64,000 nt of DNA from Ziziphus jujuba (Eukaryota > Streptophyta > Magnoliopsida > Rosales > Rhamnaceae): contig NC_083388.1 of the NCBI RefSeq assembly GCF_031755915.1, forward strand, positions 8,245,001 through 8,309,000. Reading direction: 5' to 3'. Positions 27,601 through 41,027 of the stretch are shown here, in pieces. Every line of letters begins with the position of its first letter. Positions within the stretch are counted from its first letter, which is position 1. Position numbers and translations under genes: made by a program. Below the pieces are notes generated by a model that had not been told where the DNA came from, ran no database searches, and saw only the letters and a list, made by a program, of their open reading frames with translations.

Positions 27601-29069
27601 AATTTATATGATGACCAAAATAAATATGCATAATTATTTATTTTATGTATATATTATTATTATTATTACATATCGGTGGGTATAATAGTTTTGTATTTTA
27701 AAATTCCGATTATACCATAAGGAAACTGTAAGAAACTACCAATAAACTGCTCGTTAGATTCTATTTTTTGGAAGGAATAAATTGTTAAAGAATCTAAAAT
27801 TTATAAGTTTACCAAATATTATATTAAATGAAAAATTCTTCTACGATCCAAAAGTGGAATTTAAAAAAAAAAAAGAAAAAAGAAAAAGCCAAATGCACAT
27901 TTAATTTTTATATTCCATGAATATCTATTCCCTCTTCTAATACATAAGTGAAACTCAATATATATGAATTCTATATGTGTATAAAGTAGGGAGTTGGTAA
28001 TCTTGAGTACTTCCTAAACTATGATTGTTATAGTTTCTATTTTAGTTACCAAACATGTACATTTAATTTTTGTAAGTCCTTAGAAGTAGGATTTAGCTCC
28101 TTTAATATGTCCTTTTCAATTGTTAGGGGTGATTACATATTGTTTTCCCTGTTTAGAATATGGAACCATTACTATTCATGGCTTTAGCCTAGTAATAAAA
28201 CTGCTAACAATGCGCCTCCAAGTTTAGAATTTAAACTTCAATTTAGGTGATAATCTCTCATCCCCTAAATTGTAATATATATATATATATATATATATAT
28301 GGAACCATCCTACTAATAATAATAGCAATCTTCATCAATAATTCTATTTAAAATAAAGATTAAGGGGAAAAAAAAACATAATTTGTTAAATAAAGAGGAT
28401 CTCCAATAGAAATTTTACAAATAAAGAAGGAAATTTGTTACTCAACTTCAATGGGACTCTTTATTTGTATTATTTATTCTATATTTTTCTATAAATTATA
28501 TTTTTTTATTTATGCATAATTTTTCATTGTGCATACCTTTCTTTCCGTTTATTCTTTAAGGTTAATTCCTCTTATTTAATTTGTGGAATCGCATTAAAAA
28601 TTATGTATTTAATTAAAATAATTAATAATATTTGAATATAGAATTGTTTCTCTGATCCAAATCAAATCCTTCAACCTCCAATATAAAAAAAAAAAAAAAA
28701 AAAAGAAAGAAGGAGCTTGACCTTTTACATCTAAAAAGTAAGCCAACCATTTTCTGTTTTATAAAATGCTTACGAGCATTGTTTTAGCTCAAATATATAT
28801 ATATATACATGAAAATATTCCACTTGACGACATCAGACACAGTATGTTGCCTGATAGTCCTTTAATATTTAGATCATGAATCAAATGGTCATTGGAAAAC
28901 ATACCATGCACAACATCGCTCAGTAAAATATTTCTATGTGTATATATATATATATATATTTATATAATTTAAAACGAATTAACTATTTAACAAAAGAGAT
29001 CAATAAAGGGTGGGTTAAAAATGCTCTGAATTGATATGTAAAATAAACATGTACATCCTTAATAAAGAT
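21605..29069. other. Long gene-poor AT-rich stretch
   Basis: I find no gene that can be defended over 7.5 kb. Notable content is (TA)n tracts (22066-22097, 22648-22674, 23338-23361, 24380-24407, 24590-24618, 28275-28301), a (CT)n tract at about 25952-25973, and long A runs near 23755, 24907 and 28687. A 115-codon open frame at 26197-26544 has no recognisable domain and sits in biased sequence, so I do not call it a gene. Confidence 0.5.
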
Positions 29070-29536
29070 TTATATCATGTTTGGATTGATGAAATTGAAG
29101 GAAAAAGAAAGAAAATGAATTTATTCTCTTATTTGGATGGTTAAAAATGAGTGGAAATAAAAGGATAAATAAGGAAAGGGAAAGAAAAAGGAAGAAAATG
29201 TTTTCTTTTATTTCAAACGGTTTAGTTTTCTACCTAAAATTGAAAGGAGAAAGAAGGAAAAGACAAAAAAAAAAAATTAATGAAATTTAATAATATTCCA
29301 TAACTAACTTTATTATTATATTATGTGATTGAGATAATATATATAGAGGATATTTTTGTAAACTAAATAAAATGCATTAATTATTTTTTCATTTTTTGTT
29401 TTATTTCCTCTTCTTTCAATCAAAACTCATTCCAACAATGATTATTTTAAAAAGCTATCATTTATTCTCTTTTATTTTTCCTCATTAAACTTATTATTTC
29501 GTTTTCCTTTCCCTACTTCAATTCAAAACATAGTGT
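29070..29536. mobile_element. Putative MITE with inverted termini
   Basis: The left end (CATGTTTGGATTGATGAAATTG) and the inverted right end (CTATGTTTTGAATTGAAG) are similar. Purine-rich sequence follows the left end and pyrimidine-rich sequence precedes the right end, giving a long imperfect hairpin. I could not define a target duplication, so the boundaries are approximate. Confidence 0.4.
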
Positions 29537-29591
29537 TAGATAGAATTATAGGTAACGCCAAGCATGCAACTTGCCGCAAAAGTTGGAATGA

Positions 29592-29598
<7 letters not shown>

Positions 29599-29651
<53 letters not shown>
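29599..29651. repeat. (TA)n microsatellite
   Basis: About 26 uninterrupted TA units, the longest TA tract in the window. Confidence 0.95.
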
Positions 29652-29655
<4 letters not shown>

Positions 29656-30408
29656 AAACCATTTTTCCCCTCTTGGGCTTTCCTTTTCTTTCTTAATCAT
29701 TCAATAGCCGATACATTCTGACAAATTTTTTTTTTTTTGTTTTTTTTTGTTTTTGAAAACTATTAATTAATTAAATGCTTCCTTGACAAGTATTTCTCGC
29801 GGTCACAGAGTGAGAGCTATATACGTCTTATATTCTTAATTTAGCAGTTACAAAGTCAATTTAATTTATTATAGTTTATTAGACGATTACTATTTTTTAA
29901 TTATTTTGGCTGTGATATTCCTTAGATTCAAAATTGATTGAAAATCGTTATAATGGTGATAAAATTTAATAGGTACGTGAGGATGGGCGGTCAGTAGTTG
30001 AGCATTTTTCTTCTTTTTTATAATATATATTAAAGTCCTAATTTTTTCCCAGGACAAGTTAATTACCTAACTAGCACGGTAGGGAATTAATAACTAATTA
30101 ATTATCAATTATCTAAATAATACATCAATGGTATCTTTCGTTAAATTAATCATAGATTCTAGTTTTGTTGCTATCTTAGAAACCACAGTGAACCAATTTT
30201 TGAAGTTATTTTTCAATTTATTTTGGTATCCTAAAAATTTACGGTACTTATTCGTTTTTAATTTTTTATATTGATTGAGAAATCTGAACTAGAAATTATA
30301 TTAATAGGTTGTGAAAACAGAAAAGGAGGCCATTTTTATTTATAAGTAAACTTATGTTTACCATGCACACATATGTATTTAGGAATCGGATTCCTTTTTT
30401 TTTTTTTT

Positions 30409-30788
30409 AGGGTTAAATACATTTTATCCTCCTAAACTATTATATTTTTTACATTTTACCTCATAAACTTTAAAAGGTATCCATTATCATCTGAACTTTA
30501 ATTTTTTTTTTATCATATTAGTCTAATTATGCCATTTTGATAGATGAATTTTGTAAAATTAATTATACACAACTAATGCAACTATATTGGAAAACAATTA
30601 TATTTTGTTTTATTTTATTTTTGACTAATGTTTATGTCATAATTTTGCCAAATTTATTTGAAAATTTTGAAAAATTACACTAAAGTTTAAAAAAAAAATA
30701 GTTTAGGTGATAATTTGACTTTTGTAAAAACTTAGGTGACAAAGCACAAAAAGCATAATAGTTCAGAAGGCAAAATGTAATTAACCCT
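30409..30788. mobile_element. MITE with ~90-bp terminal inverted repeats
   Basis: The left end starts AGGGTTAAATACATTTTATC and the right end, inverted, starts AGGGTTAATTACATTTTGCC. Similarity continues for roughly 90 bp (TCCTAAACTATTAT against TTCTGAACTATTAT, then TATCATCTGAACTTTA against TATCACCTAAACTA). Both flanks are runs of T, which would hide a 9-bp duplication. Long inverted repeats suggest a Mutator-like non-autonomous element. There is no coding sequence inside. Confidence 0.75.
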
Positions 30789-31416
30789 TTTTTTTATATG
30801 CTAATTATGTATGTTTGTGTATAAAAGCAATATTTACATTTAATTTTGTAAAAGCGATTATTAGATTCAATTCTATGAAATTATGTTATTTGTTGGATTG
30901 ATAATGAATAATTAAGATTAAAAATAAAACATGTACAAACATAAAAAAGTAAATAAATAAATAATTAAAATAAAATAAAATAAAGATCCTGGTTGAGAGA
31001 CTATTAGTTTTGAAGAATGGGGCAGAAAATTTGACTCATCTAGAGAGATCCTTGAAGGAAAGGAATCTGGCCGCATATTCGGTCACATACATCATCACAA
31101 AAATTCCCCACCCTAAGAAGAGACCGAGAAGCACTTCGTGGGAAGCACAATCCAGCCATTGCCATTAATGGAGGAATCTGTTTTATCCAATTTTATTATA
31201 AATGTGATATATTTCTTTTTCTTTTCTTTTCTTTTTTTCTCTCTCTCTCTTTAACTTTAACAAAATTGTTTATAAGCCATGAGAGCTAGTTAGACTCATA
31301 GTTAAATATGGGACTAAATGATATGTACAATATATTAATCATTTTATTTATTTAGAAATATGAAGAAAAATTTAATCAAAATACATGAAGGGGAAGTTTA
31401 TAAATTTTAAATGTTG

Positions 31417-31447
<31 letters not shown>

Positions 31448-33484
31448 TGTTATAAATTAAAAAATATGAGACAAAAATACATGTATTAAATATATGTTAA
31501 AGTTGGTTATTTTAAATTTACATATAATAAAATATAACTATTAATAAGACAATAATAGTTTAATATATTAAAATATCAAAAATAGTAAATAATTAAAACA
31601 ATAAAAAAAAATATTTTTTTATACATATTTTTTATGTTGTAGTAAAAGAAAAAAATTAATATTATATATTTTTTTCCAACAATATGTGTTTTTTTCACTT
31701 ATATAATATGATAATAAATTTAATATGTATTTAAATTTTTTTTTTCAAAAAAAAATATGTACTTTTCTCTATATTTGACTTCGATGAGGAAAACGGAAAT
31801 TTTCATTTAAAAAAAAACACTTACATATGCATATTAATGCATATTGTACACTTACTATTCGTGAATCTACTAACGAGGGTTACTCTTGATTTTATATATA
31901 TAATTGCTTTCATAATTCTATACCCCTCTCTTATTTATTTATTTATTTATATATATGTAAATATATCTATATATATATAAATGATATGGTGGAGAAGGTC
32001 ACCCATTATAGATAGAAAATAATTATTTACAATTATCAAATTATACAAATTAAATACATCTGATAGCTATGAATAATTATTATCCATTATATAATAAGTG
32101 GCTTCACATACACATTTGATGAAGAAAAATGGCTAAACTCGGATCTAGTCAATTCATTCGTTGGTTGAACTAATATTGAAATGGTAAGTAAGTCATAGTT
32201 GCTTACACATGCAACATAGTTGCGTCTAATAATTGTTCATTTATGTATGTTTGTAGACTCTTTTATTATTATTATTATTATTATTATTAGGTACATAGAA
32301 TCATTTATGTTTGTAGAATCTAATAATTTCTTTTTGTTTATCTACGGAATCTAATATTTAATTGGTATAAATGTAAACCAATCACTCAACAATTACAATT
32401 ATGTGTCATGCCGTTGCAAAGTCATTTGCATTTGTTTTTGGATTATTTTCCAATAAACTAACACTTCACCGTTAATAACCCTTGAGCTTCTAACAAGAGA
32501 GTTTATTATTCAATAATAATTACTCAAGTAATCTATATTAATTGAAAAGGATCTTGTATATTTTAAAGTACGCTATATAAAGTATGCAAACAACCTTCCA
32601 TACTAATTATGTAGAGATTTTATAAGGTTTAGAGTATTTTCAAGGGATTTTTTAAAAATAAAAAGTATTTTTATATAATAAAAAATATATTTAAATATAA
32701 AAAATAAAATTTTAAAAACTTATCCAACAATGTTCTTTCTATATCACATTTTTTATTTTTATTTTTTCAATGAACATTTATTGTTATGTTTGTTTCCTTC
32801 TTTTTTGTTTTTTGTTTTTGATAATAAATAATTTTTAAAATATATTAATATAATATAGTAGTTTTGAATTTTGATAAACATTAAATAATATAATATAATA
32901 TTAAATATAAAAAATATTTTTGGCTTTCTAAATTTAAAAAATCAAATTTACTTTGTATTTTAAAAAATCATGTTACAGAATAGGTTCAAGCTTATTTTTA
33001 AAAATTAACTTTTCAAAATAAATAACATATAAAGGATGAAGAATCATTTGGAAATACTTTTATAAGAAATTTAATTTTTTTCTACTAAAACTCAAAAAAC
33101 ATCTCTAATGTTTTGTCTATTACTTTTATTTATTTAAAGAAAAGCTTTGTTATATTAGATAAATAGATATTTTTTAAAAAAACTTCCCTAATGATTCTAT
33201 GCATTAAGCTAATATATTATCCAAAAAAAAAAAAATAGAGATTGTTAATAAATTGTCCATCTTTGAAAATTCTGTTAGACAGTTTAAATTAACATTTTAA
33301 AAATAGCTAACTAGACATTGGAAATCCAAATAAAAAACACAATAAATCTACTAATTTTGAGTTTAAAAAAATAAATAAAAAAGAATTAAATATAAAAACG
33401 ATTTTTTTGGAACTTGAAATCTCCAATTTTTCTATATCCATGAGGTGGTTAAACATATTAATTAATTAAAATTGTATTTACGTA

Positions 33485-33515
<31 letters not shown>

Positions 33516-34402
33516 TGGTAATATGTATTTGTGAATATAATTAACAATGAAACATTTGATACTTTCATACGTGGGACAAACGCAATTTGATGTATGTATG
33601 AAATTTGATTAATCTAATCCACCAAAAAATAAAAATAAAAATTGATTAATCAAGGTCTACCAAAAAAAAAAATAATAATTTGATTAATCAGGACCACTGG
33701 TGTTACTTTTTCTGGCAATTAAAATTTGGAACTGAAACTGAGATTGCTTTATTGTGTTCATAAATTCTGACACGCAGTTCGGTCTTTCCCAATGGAAAAT
33801 TTAATACATTAATTACACATCAAATCCATTCAAAACCAAACCCATTACGAAACCAACATTAAAACCACACACGGAAAAGAAAGGAAAAGAAAAAACATCA
33901 GTAAACCTAACAGCCAGGAGGCTAAATTATTATAATAACCAGGATTCTATTACAATCACATGAAAGGACTAGAACAAGTATTTGCTTCTTTTAGCTAGCT
34001 AGCAAAAGACAGCAGAGTTTGTTCCACCATTCCCAGACAAACTTTTCAAATACTGCATGTAATTTTTTTCTTCTCAAATAAAAAAATAAAGAGTATTCCT
34101 CTGAACTTGGTGTCCTATCCTCTCCTTATTATGCATTCCCCTGTATATTGATGAAGTTGTATTTTCCATTCTTTTTTTTTTTTTCCCACTTTATTCTCTG
34201 TACTGGATCTTTTAAGGCAAAAACTGCCAAAAGCTCCACTAAATATATATATCACATTGAAGAGACTGAATAGAAGAGAAAGTGTATGGTGGTGGGGAAC
34301 AAACAAAAGGAAAAGTCTAAGCTAGCTTTTAAAATTGCATGTGCTATTGTACTAGTTATGCTATTTTTTTGTGCGTTGGCCTTATTAGGACAAATGAGAG
34401 TC
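30789..34402. other. AT-rich intergenic DNA
   Basis: Contains a coding-like fragment at about 31040-31165 (see findings), (TA)n at 31418-31443, an ATT repeat near 32264-32289, and an AT-rich element-like stretch between about 32632 and 33115 whose ends (AGAGTATTTTCAA and, inverted, ATTAGAGATG) are only loosely alike. No complete gene. Confidence 0.5.
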
Positions 34403-36576
34403 TCAGTACGTCCATTCTTGAGGCAGACCCATTTCATTATGCTTCATGGCCGGCACCGCCCGAGAATGCCGCTTCTTCTCTGGACATTTCTCTGAACTCC
34501 TTCCTCCACCACTATTCCGATAACTCTCTGTATATATTTATATTTTAAAATAATATTATTTCATTAAATAATTATATCCAAAAAATTTAAACATAAGAGT
34601 AAAAAATAAAACATGGAACCCACTCTTTCTTCAGAACCCAGATATTATTATTTTGTGAAAAATAAGATTATCCCTATCTTTTTTTTTTTTTTTTTTTTTT
34701 ACTCGTACCTTGTAGTGTAGGGAAATCAGAAGCTTCTTGTGGATCAGAGATGTTATAACCCATTCTGTCAAAATGAACTCTCAGAGCTTGCATTACTTTT
34801 GCTGGTATAAGCACTGGTGAACATCCTGATTTTCCAATTAAAAAAAAAAAAAAAAATTTAAAACAGGGCTCTTTTTTTTTTAATTAAAAAAAACTTTTAC
34901 CAACTCATAGATAATTTACAATTACAAGATTACCCATAGACGAAAAGTTCCATTATCGTTTTTTTGTCGCTGTCGAAGATTGAGATTAGGGCATTAAATT
35001 AAGAAGGAATCTTGGAACATGGAATCAATATTTGTTTTTCTTTTTTTAAGATCCAGAAGAAAAAGGGTCACAACCAAACACTAAAAAGGTGCTAAGAAAA
35101 TGTAAAAATCAACGAATATGACAACACGGGATAGGTGATATTCCATTTCATAACCAACCACCCCTCAACGACCAAGCACGTTGGCCCTTTGGAAGGTCAA
35201 TTTCTACTGAATTAACCAAAAACAAAAAAAAAAAAAGACAAAACTTTAATAAAAAGAGTTTGGGAAATTGACAAAATCATATAAAATTCTTAGTACTACA
35301 CTATTCTATTCTCTGTACCTCGTTTCTTGCGTGATTGGCTCGTGGTGGTGCTCCCAGTTACACAGGGTAAGAATACACCGGTCCCGCTAGACCCACCATT
35401 ACTTGTTGAACTAGATCCACCAATAAAAACCGCTCTCATACCCGACCCGTTTTGCTGTTGCTGGTTAACCCATGGAGTTGGACGAGACCCGATTCCATTA
35501 ACACATCCATTTGCATAACCTCTGTTGTTTTTCTTCTGAAATTGTAGATGATGCTGTGTCTCTTTAGTTTGTTGCTTTAATAGCCGCTCTTGTTTCAGCT
35601 TGTAGAGCTATACCCCCACAAAAAAAAGATAAAAAAAGCGACACCCAAATGAGTAAAATTTGTCAGTGAAACAAATAAACTTGGCACTAAAAGTTGGGTA
35701 TTATATATTTTCTTACTTGAATAGCTCGAATTTGATTGAGAGTTGCTTGGTTTGAGCAGAAACCGGGACTTTGATTGTTGTCCACTGATTTTGTTGTTGA
35801 ACTGGGATCTTGAAGCATGCTCTGAAATTGCTGCTGAGGAGGAGGCTGTGAGTTTTTTGAAACTTCGTCGCTTATTTTCACCTGCTCCAACTTTCCCAAT
35901 ATTTCACAAGCACTGTTGGTCCTATGTTTCTGAATCTTAGGCCTAGTCGGTGGTGGCGATGGTTCCCGAAGATCCCATTTCGGGATTTCATGTTTTGGCG
36001 AACAGAGCACCGAGGAATAATGTGGGCTACCACCCAAACCAACCCATGACTGAAACCAAACACGTTTAACCACAAAAGAAATAACAGAAAATTTATTTTT
36101 CTTCAACGAACAGAGAGCACAGAACATAGAACAGAGAGCAGAGAACATGATTAGCCGGAGATAAAATACATGTATTTATTTTATTTTTTACGTACCTTGT
36201 CGATTTTCTGAGAGCTGAGTTGTTTGTCATCGTCTTGAAACATATAGTGAGCCATCTGCCGAGTTAACTCAGCAATGTAATCGTCGTCGTCTTCTTCTTC
36301 CTCCTCGTCGGTCTCTGTTTCAGTAAACGAAGCAAGTTCCGATGATGATGACCCCGGAGATGACAAATCGAACGGCGGTTGAAAGCCGTTGTTGTTATTA
36401 GGAACGTTAAAATCGCTGTTGGTCTGGTTGATGAGGGTAGAGGAAGAGTTGTTATTGTTGTCGTTGTTGTTGGAGAGAATATTATTGTTACCAGCTTCGT
36501 CGTTGTTTTTGTTGTTGTCAGCGAGAAACCGAAGAGGAAGCATTAACTCTCTTGCTCTGTGTAGGTCAACAGCCAT
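34403..36576 (-). CDS. Plant-specific protein of unknown function, C-terminal EWTY motif
   Basis: The model has five exons with GT-AG borders: 36576-36196, 36049-35717, 35607-35319, 34825-34709 and 34527-34403. They join in frame to 414 residues ending in TGA. The N-terminus (MAVDLHRARELMLPLRFLAD) is followed by an Asn-rich low-complexity stretch, an acidic run and the conserved block YIAELTRQMAHYMFQDDD (about residues 100-120). The second exon carries SWVGLGGSPHYSS and the Pro-rich REPSPPPTRP. Later exons have GTGVFLPC and the block GCSPVLIPAKVMQALRVHFD, and the protein ends LPQEWTY. This domain order is shared by a small family of uncharacterised angiosperm proteins, with Arabidopsis members variously labelled TIP41-like or G-patch-like. 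I know of no established biochemical role. Low complexity and lack of membrane segments suggest a soluble, possibly nuclear, protein. All exons are open. Confidence 0.85.
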
Positions 36577-37114
36577 AATTAAAAGCTTTTTTTTGCTACA
36601 AAAATAACAAAATTGTTAGAAAAGTCGGGCGGGGCGGGTTTTTTATGATGATTTGCTATTACGGCAAGCTGGGGAAGTTCAGGACAAAGTTGGTTATTAA
36701 GAAATAATAGTATAGAGAGAGCTCTCCTCCACACAGAGAAAGAGAGAGTGAAAGAGAAACAGACAGAAAGGGGGTCTTTTAATAAGTTCTAAAGAGGCCA
36801 GACTGCGCAGTCAGAACAAACAATTCACTCTTCTATAATAAAGAAGTTCGAGGAGGACATAAAGCCCTCCTAAATTTACTGCACAATCAAGCTGTTCTCT
36901 AATGGTGTGGGGTCCAATATCAACGAGAGCAGCTATACTTCTGACTGTTGGTCTGCTCTGTTTTTCTTAAGAGCTTGAATCTTGGAGGTTTAGACCGTAC
37001 ATGTGTCCAAGGGTAGTTTTGTTTTACTTTTTTCTGGATTGTTTCTGACATTAAATTTTAGAAATGTAATTTTATATGTATTTTATGTAATGCTACCATA
37101 TTCATGTCTGGTTA

Positions 37115-37146
<32 letters not shown>

Positions 37147-39395
37147 AAAACAAAAATTTGATACTAAAACCATCTACTGTTGGATGCACATGATACAGAT
37201 ATAATATGCTAACTCTAACTCGTTTCTATAATATTTTATTTAATTTTTATTTTAATGAGAGTCCGATGAAGGGTCATATAAGTGACAATTTGTTCCCCAA
37301 TTATGAAACAACGCGTAAATCTTTTCTGTTAAAAGAAAAGGAAATTTTCGGTACAGACTAAAATTAAAACAATCCACGTATTGACCACCAGTACCAAACC
37401 ATTATTCCTCACAGATTTTCCCAATTAAAAACCCACAAAAATGGTTGTGGGTTGGTCTTCCATTTACCCACAACAATGGTTGTGGGTTGGTCTTTTATTA
37501 AACACAAAATATCCAAATATGTTTGACTCTTTGGCCTCCTAAACGTTGTCCTTTCATCTTGGTATCTTTTGTTTATTAGGGGAATGGGTGTGTTTGGGAA
37601 AAATATTTACATTGTCATCTGCATGGCCAAGCACTATTCGATAACAAGACAATATAATACTAAATTATAAACAACCACAACTACAGGCATGTTGTCTATT
37701 ATTAGTAGTGGGATCATTGACTTGTTTTTCTTTTTTTTAGCTACTATGTTTGCTTTTGTTTTGTTCGTTTCGTTTGGTCAAAAAACACAGCTGCTTTATG
37801 GTCCAGCTCTATTGTGTTTAAAAATTAATATGAATAACCATGGTAAAACAAAAGAATTTTGTATTTGCCTTATCGAAATTAAATTAAAAGTCTACTCAAC
37901 ATTCATTGTGCTAATTTTGGGGTTTCTTTTTCTATCAGAATGTCAAACTTTAAAGCGCAGACTTACAAAATGCCAACCGAACCATTTGTTTTTCTTGGAT
38001 TGGAATGGGCTTTTCTTTTGTAATTCTTCAGATTTTATCCTCATAGTTGTGACATTAATATACACTGTGGGGTAATTTGGAGTGGGAGATAGTCCACTAT
38101 CAAATTCTTATTTGGGCTTGACAAATTTTTATAGACGGTGGATCTAGAACCATCCTAACATTTTTGGTTTACCTCTTGTTCTTTTATTCTGTATTAGTCA
38201 AAATGAATGTTGAATTTTACCAACAAAAAAACAAAAAAATTATCATAGTAAAATACAACTTGAATTCTTGGTATATGAGTGTTGCCAACTATATATATAT
38301 AGTATAATAATTATGTCAACTGTTGGATACCTGGCATTGAGTTGTACAAGAAATGATCCGCAAATCTACTACACTTGAGTTGGATAGGTCTACTAAATAT
38401 ATATGTATATACTGTTCCCTTTAAAGAGACTAAAAATTTGGTGGATTTGATTCCCTCTAAAGAAAAAACCCGCAAAATAGATATACCAGTACCTCTACCA
38501 ATTAAAGGGTTTTGGTAGGCTGAATGCGTTGTACAACCTAACTCTTATTCACTTTTGAACATTACCAAATTCATCTTCTAAATTTCCCATTCTCATGTTG
38601 GCTAGGTAGATAATGCATTAGGTTTCTAGTCGTAAAGTTGCTCATGTCAATTACAAAAATGATTAACGTCTTTTTTTCTTCTTCTTCATCATTTTTTTTT
38701 TCTTTTTCATATTTTACAATTGTTACCTCCATTTACTTGAGGGACTGTATATTGGACTGGTTGTTTGGAAGTCTAGACACCGGCAAAAGATATTTTAAGA
38801 TTTTGTTGGTAACTTTGAGTCCTTTTATATAAATTGTGGATTCCTTTTATGCTAAATCGACAAAATTATATATGCAAATTTTCTATGCCACAAATTCCTT
38901 CAATCAATGACTCTTATCTTGATTCTTAGGAAGCATACATGGGTTTAATTTTCTTTTTCTGAGAAATACTTAAAGATAATGGATCTGAACTACCGGAAGA
39001 CAGTCTAAATAACACTTTTCCTTTCGGAATATTTACTAGAAAAAATTGTCAGGAATTTCTGATGCACATACTGAAAAATTTTAGAATGGCAAGTAATAGA
39101 TATCTTACTCATGATAATCATAAACAATATTGTGCGCAAAGAAAAAATTCAACGCAAGATAAATATAATGCAACTAGTGAAATGTGACATAATGTAAAGC
39201 ACAAAAGCAGTGTCACCGACTTTTGGGAGGGCCACCTAATGGTCAAACATGGTAAAGCTAAAGCCAAGACCATTATCCTAGGTTCATTTCCTTCTCATAG
39301 CCATTACCTCAAACTTCTAGCTCTATTAGTTTCTTGTGCTTCTACTTCCTGAAATTTCCGCTTGTGAGTTCAATCCAGAGAAGCTAGAAAAAGAG
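36577..39395. other. Intergenic region between the EWTY gene and the stress-protein gene
   Basis: GA-rich sequence at 36715-36770 is probably the 5' leader/promoter of the upstream gene. A run of 30 A lies at 37116-37145. A 20-bp unit (AATGGTTGTGGGTTGGTCTT) occurs twice at about 37441-37495. A 128-codon open frame at 37689-38075 is hydrophobic by composition only and I do not regard it as a gene. Confidence 0.5.
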
Positions 39396-40343
39396 ATGGT
39401 GAAAGATAGGAATATTGGAGTGGCGTTAGACTTCTCTAAAGGAAGTAAGATTGCTTTGAAATGGGCAATAGATAACCTGGTGGAAGAGGGTGATACCCTC
39501 TATGTCATCTGTGTCAAAAGCCCCCTAGAAAAAGAAAGTCGAAACCTTCTTTGGTCTAGCTCCGGTTCACGTATGTCCTTCTTCGATCTTTGCTAATCAA
39601 TTAAAAATTTATGATCCTTTTTTTGTTAATCTACTTGTTTATTCTTTAATCTTGTTAGAGTATATAATCCAATTCTGATCCACTTCTCACAAGTTCGAGC
39701 TTTTGAGATCAGTGATACTGATTTGTTTCAATAAATCTGATTGTTATGAGCCTGGTTTTCAGCTCTGATTCCTTTGGTGGAGTTCAGTGATCAAGAAGTG
39801 ATGCATAACTACGAGGTTGATCTTGATCCTGAGGTTTTGACTTTACTGGACGTTGCATCCAAACAAAAACAAGTACGTATTTTATTGTTAAACAAGTTTT
39901 CAATGTATTACATGAATGAATAAAACTTGTAATCAATTTGGAAATTGGTGTTATATAGGTTACTGTGGTGGCAAAGCTTTACTGGGGTGATGCAAGGGAC
40001 AAGCTCTGTTGGTCAGTTGGAGACTTAAAGCTTGATTGTTTGGTCATGGGCAGCAGAGGACTTGGTAACATCCAGAGGTACTTCATTTTCAGTTTTTGAG
40101 ATATGAATGTATAGATTAAAATCCATCGAACGTTGTTGAAAAACCAACATCAAACCAAGAAGTTGGAAAAATGAACATATTGAAATTAACATTAAGTGGT
40201 ATATTTTATTGATGAAACCTGAATTCTGATAAATTGATGAGTTCAATTCCAGGATACTTCTGGGAAGTGTGACCAACCATGTTATTGTGAATGCTACGTG
40301 TCCGGTGACAGTTGTCAAGGATCAAGGTGCTCATGAGATTTAA
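39396..40343 (+). CDS. Universal stress protein (UspA domain)
   Basis: Four exons (39396-39570, 39763-39872, 39959-40077, 40253-40343) with GT-AG borders join to 164 residues. The single UspA domain runs from [20 protein letters not shown] to the end. The ATP-binding-type loop is clear: [16 protein letters not shown] followed by [20 protein letters not shown], matching the G2xG9xG(S/T) pattern. Plant single-domain USPs of this size bind nucleotides and accumulate under stresses such as hypoxia, drought or salt; the exact role of this one is unknown. The start at 39396 fits the usual short N-terminus (MVKDRNIG); an upstream in-frame ATG at 39336 would add 20 residues without family similarity. 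The four-exon arrangement is common in this family. Confidence 0.93.
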
Positions 40344-40645
40344 CTAGATCTTCTATGTGCTGAAAATGACACTATATGGAATCTTCTTATAGTAAGGGAG
40401 GTTGAATATGGAGGTGTTGGCAAGTACTTTCCGAATTCTAGTTCCCAAAGTTTCTTTACTAAAGTTGCAAGCTGTTTCACAATCTATTTTTGTATATGTA
40501 TGAACATGGTTGTATTGTATATTAGTATGTATGGATTTCAATAATCCTAAAAGAAAAACGAATAAAACCCTCTAAGGATTTGAGCTTTTATTTTGAAACA
40601 AAATGTCGGAATTCTATTCCCAACTCTTATATAAAGCAGTTTTTT
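40344..40645. other. Convergent 3' ends of the USP and GST genes
   Basis: Two genes on opposite strands end here. The interval should hold both 3' UTRs. An AATAAAA-like signal in plus sense is visible near 40560. Confidence 0.5.
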
Positions 40646-40995
40646 TCATTTTTGAGCCCCTTTTGAGGCTTCATAGCGAGATCTAATATAATCTAGATGT
40701 TTCACTCTGGGAGGTCGGCATTCATTGACAATATCAACCTCTTGGAGCTTGCTAATCCATTTATATAGCAATGGAAAATTCTCTTCAGAAAACAACTTCA
40801 CTCCCACAACTTGTTGTACCAAAATGCTAAAACCATTGCTAAAATGTCTAAATATCCAATGCTCTCACCTCCAAAGAAGTCCTTCCCTTGGAGCTCATTC
40901 TCTAGCATTTTCATTAGCTCATGGGACTCTTCAATTGCTTTTTCTCCGCCTTCCATATAAGCCGTTACTGCTGCTGGCTGGAGCTATAGAGACAG

Positions 40996-41027
<32 letters not shown>

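Noticed and set aside
34286..34495. Small plus-strand frame beginning with a basic stretch and a hydrophobic segment, resembling a signal-peptide hormone precursor
   Set aside because: The minus strand here carries the last exon of the EWTY gene, ending exactly in the conserved LPQEWTY; the plus frame is its antisense and shows no known peptide motif.
37689..38075. 128-codon hydrophobic open frame
   Set aside because: Hydrophobicity comes from T-rich DNA; no conserved motif.
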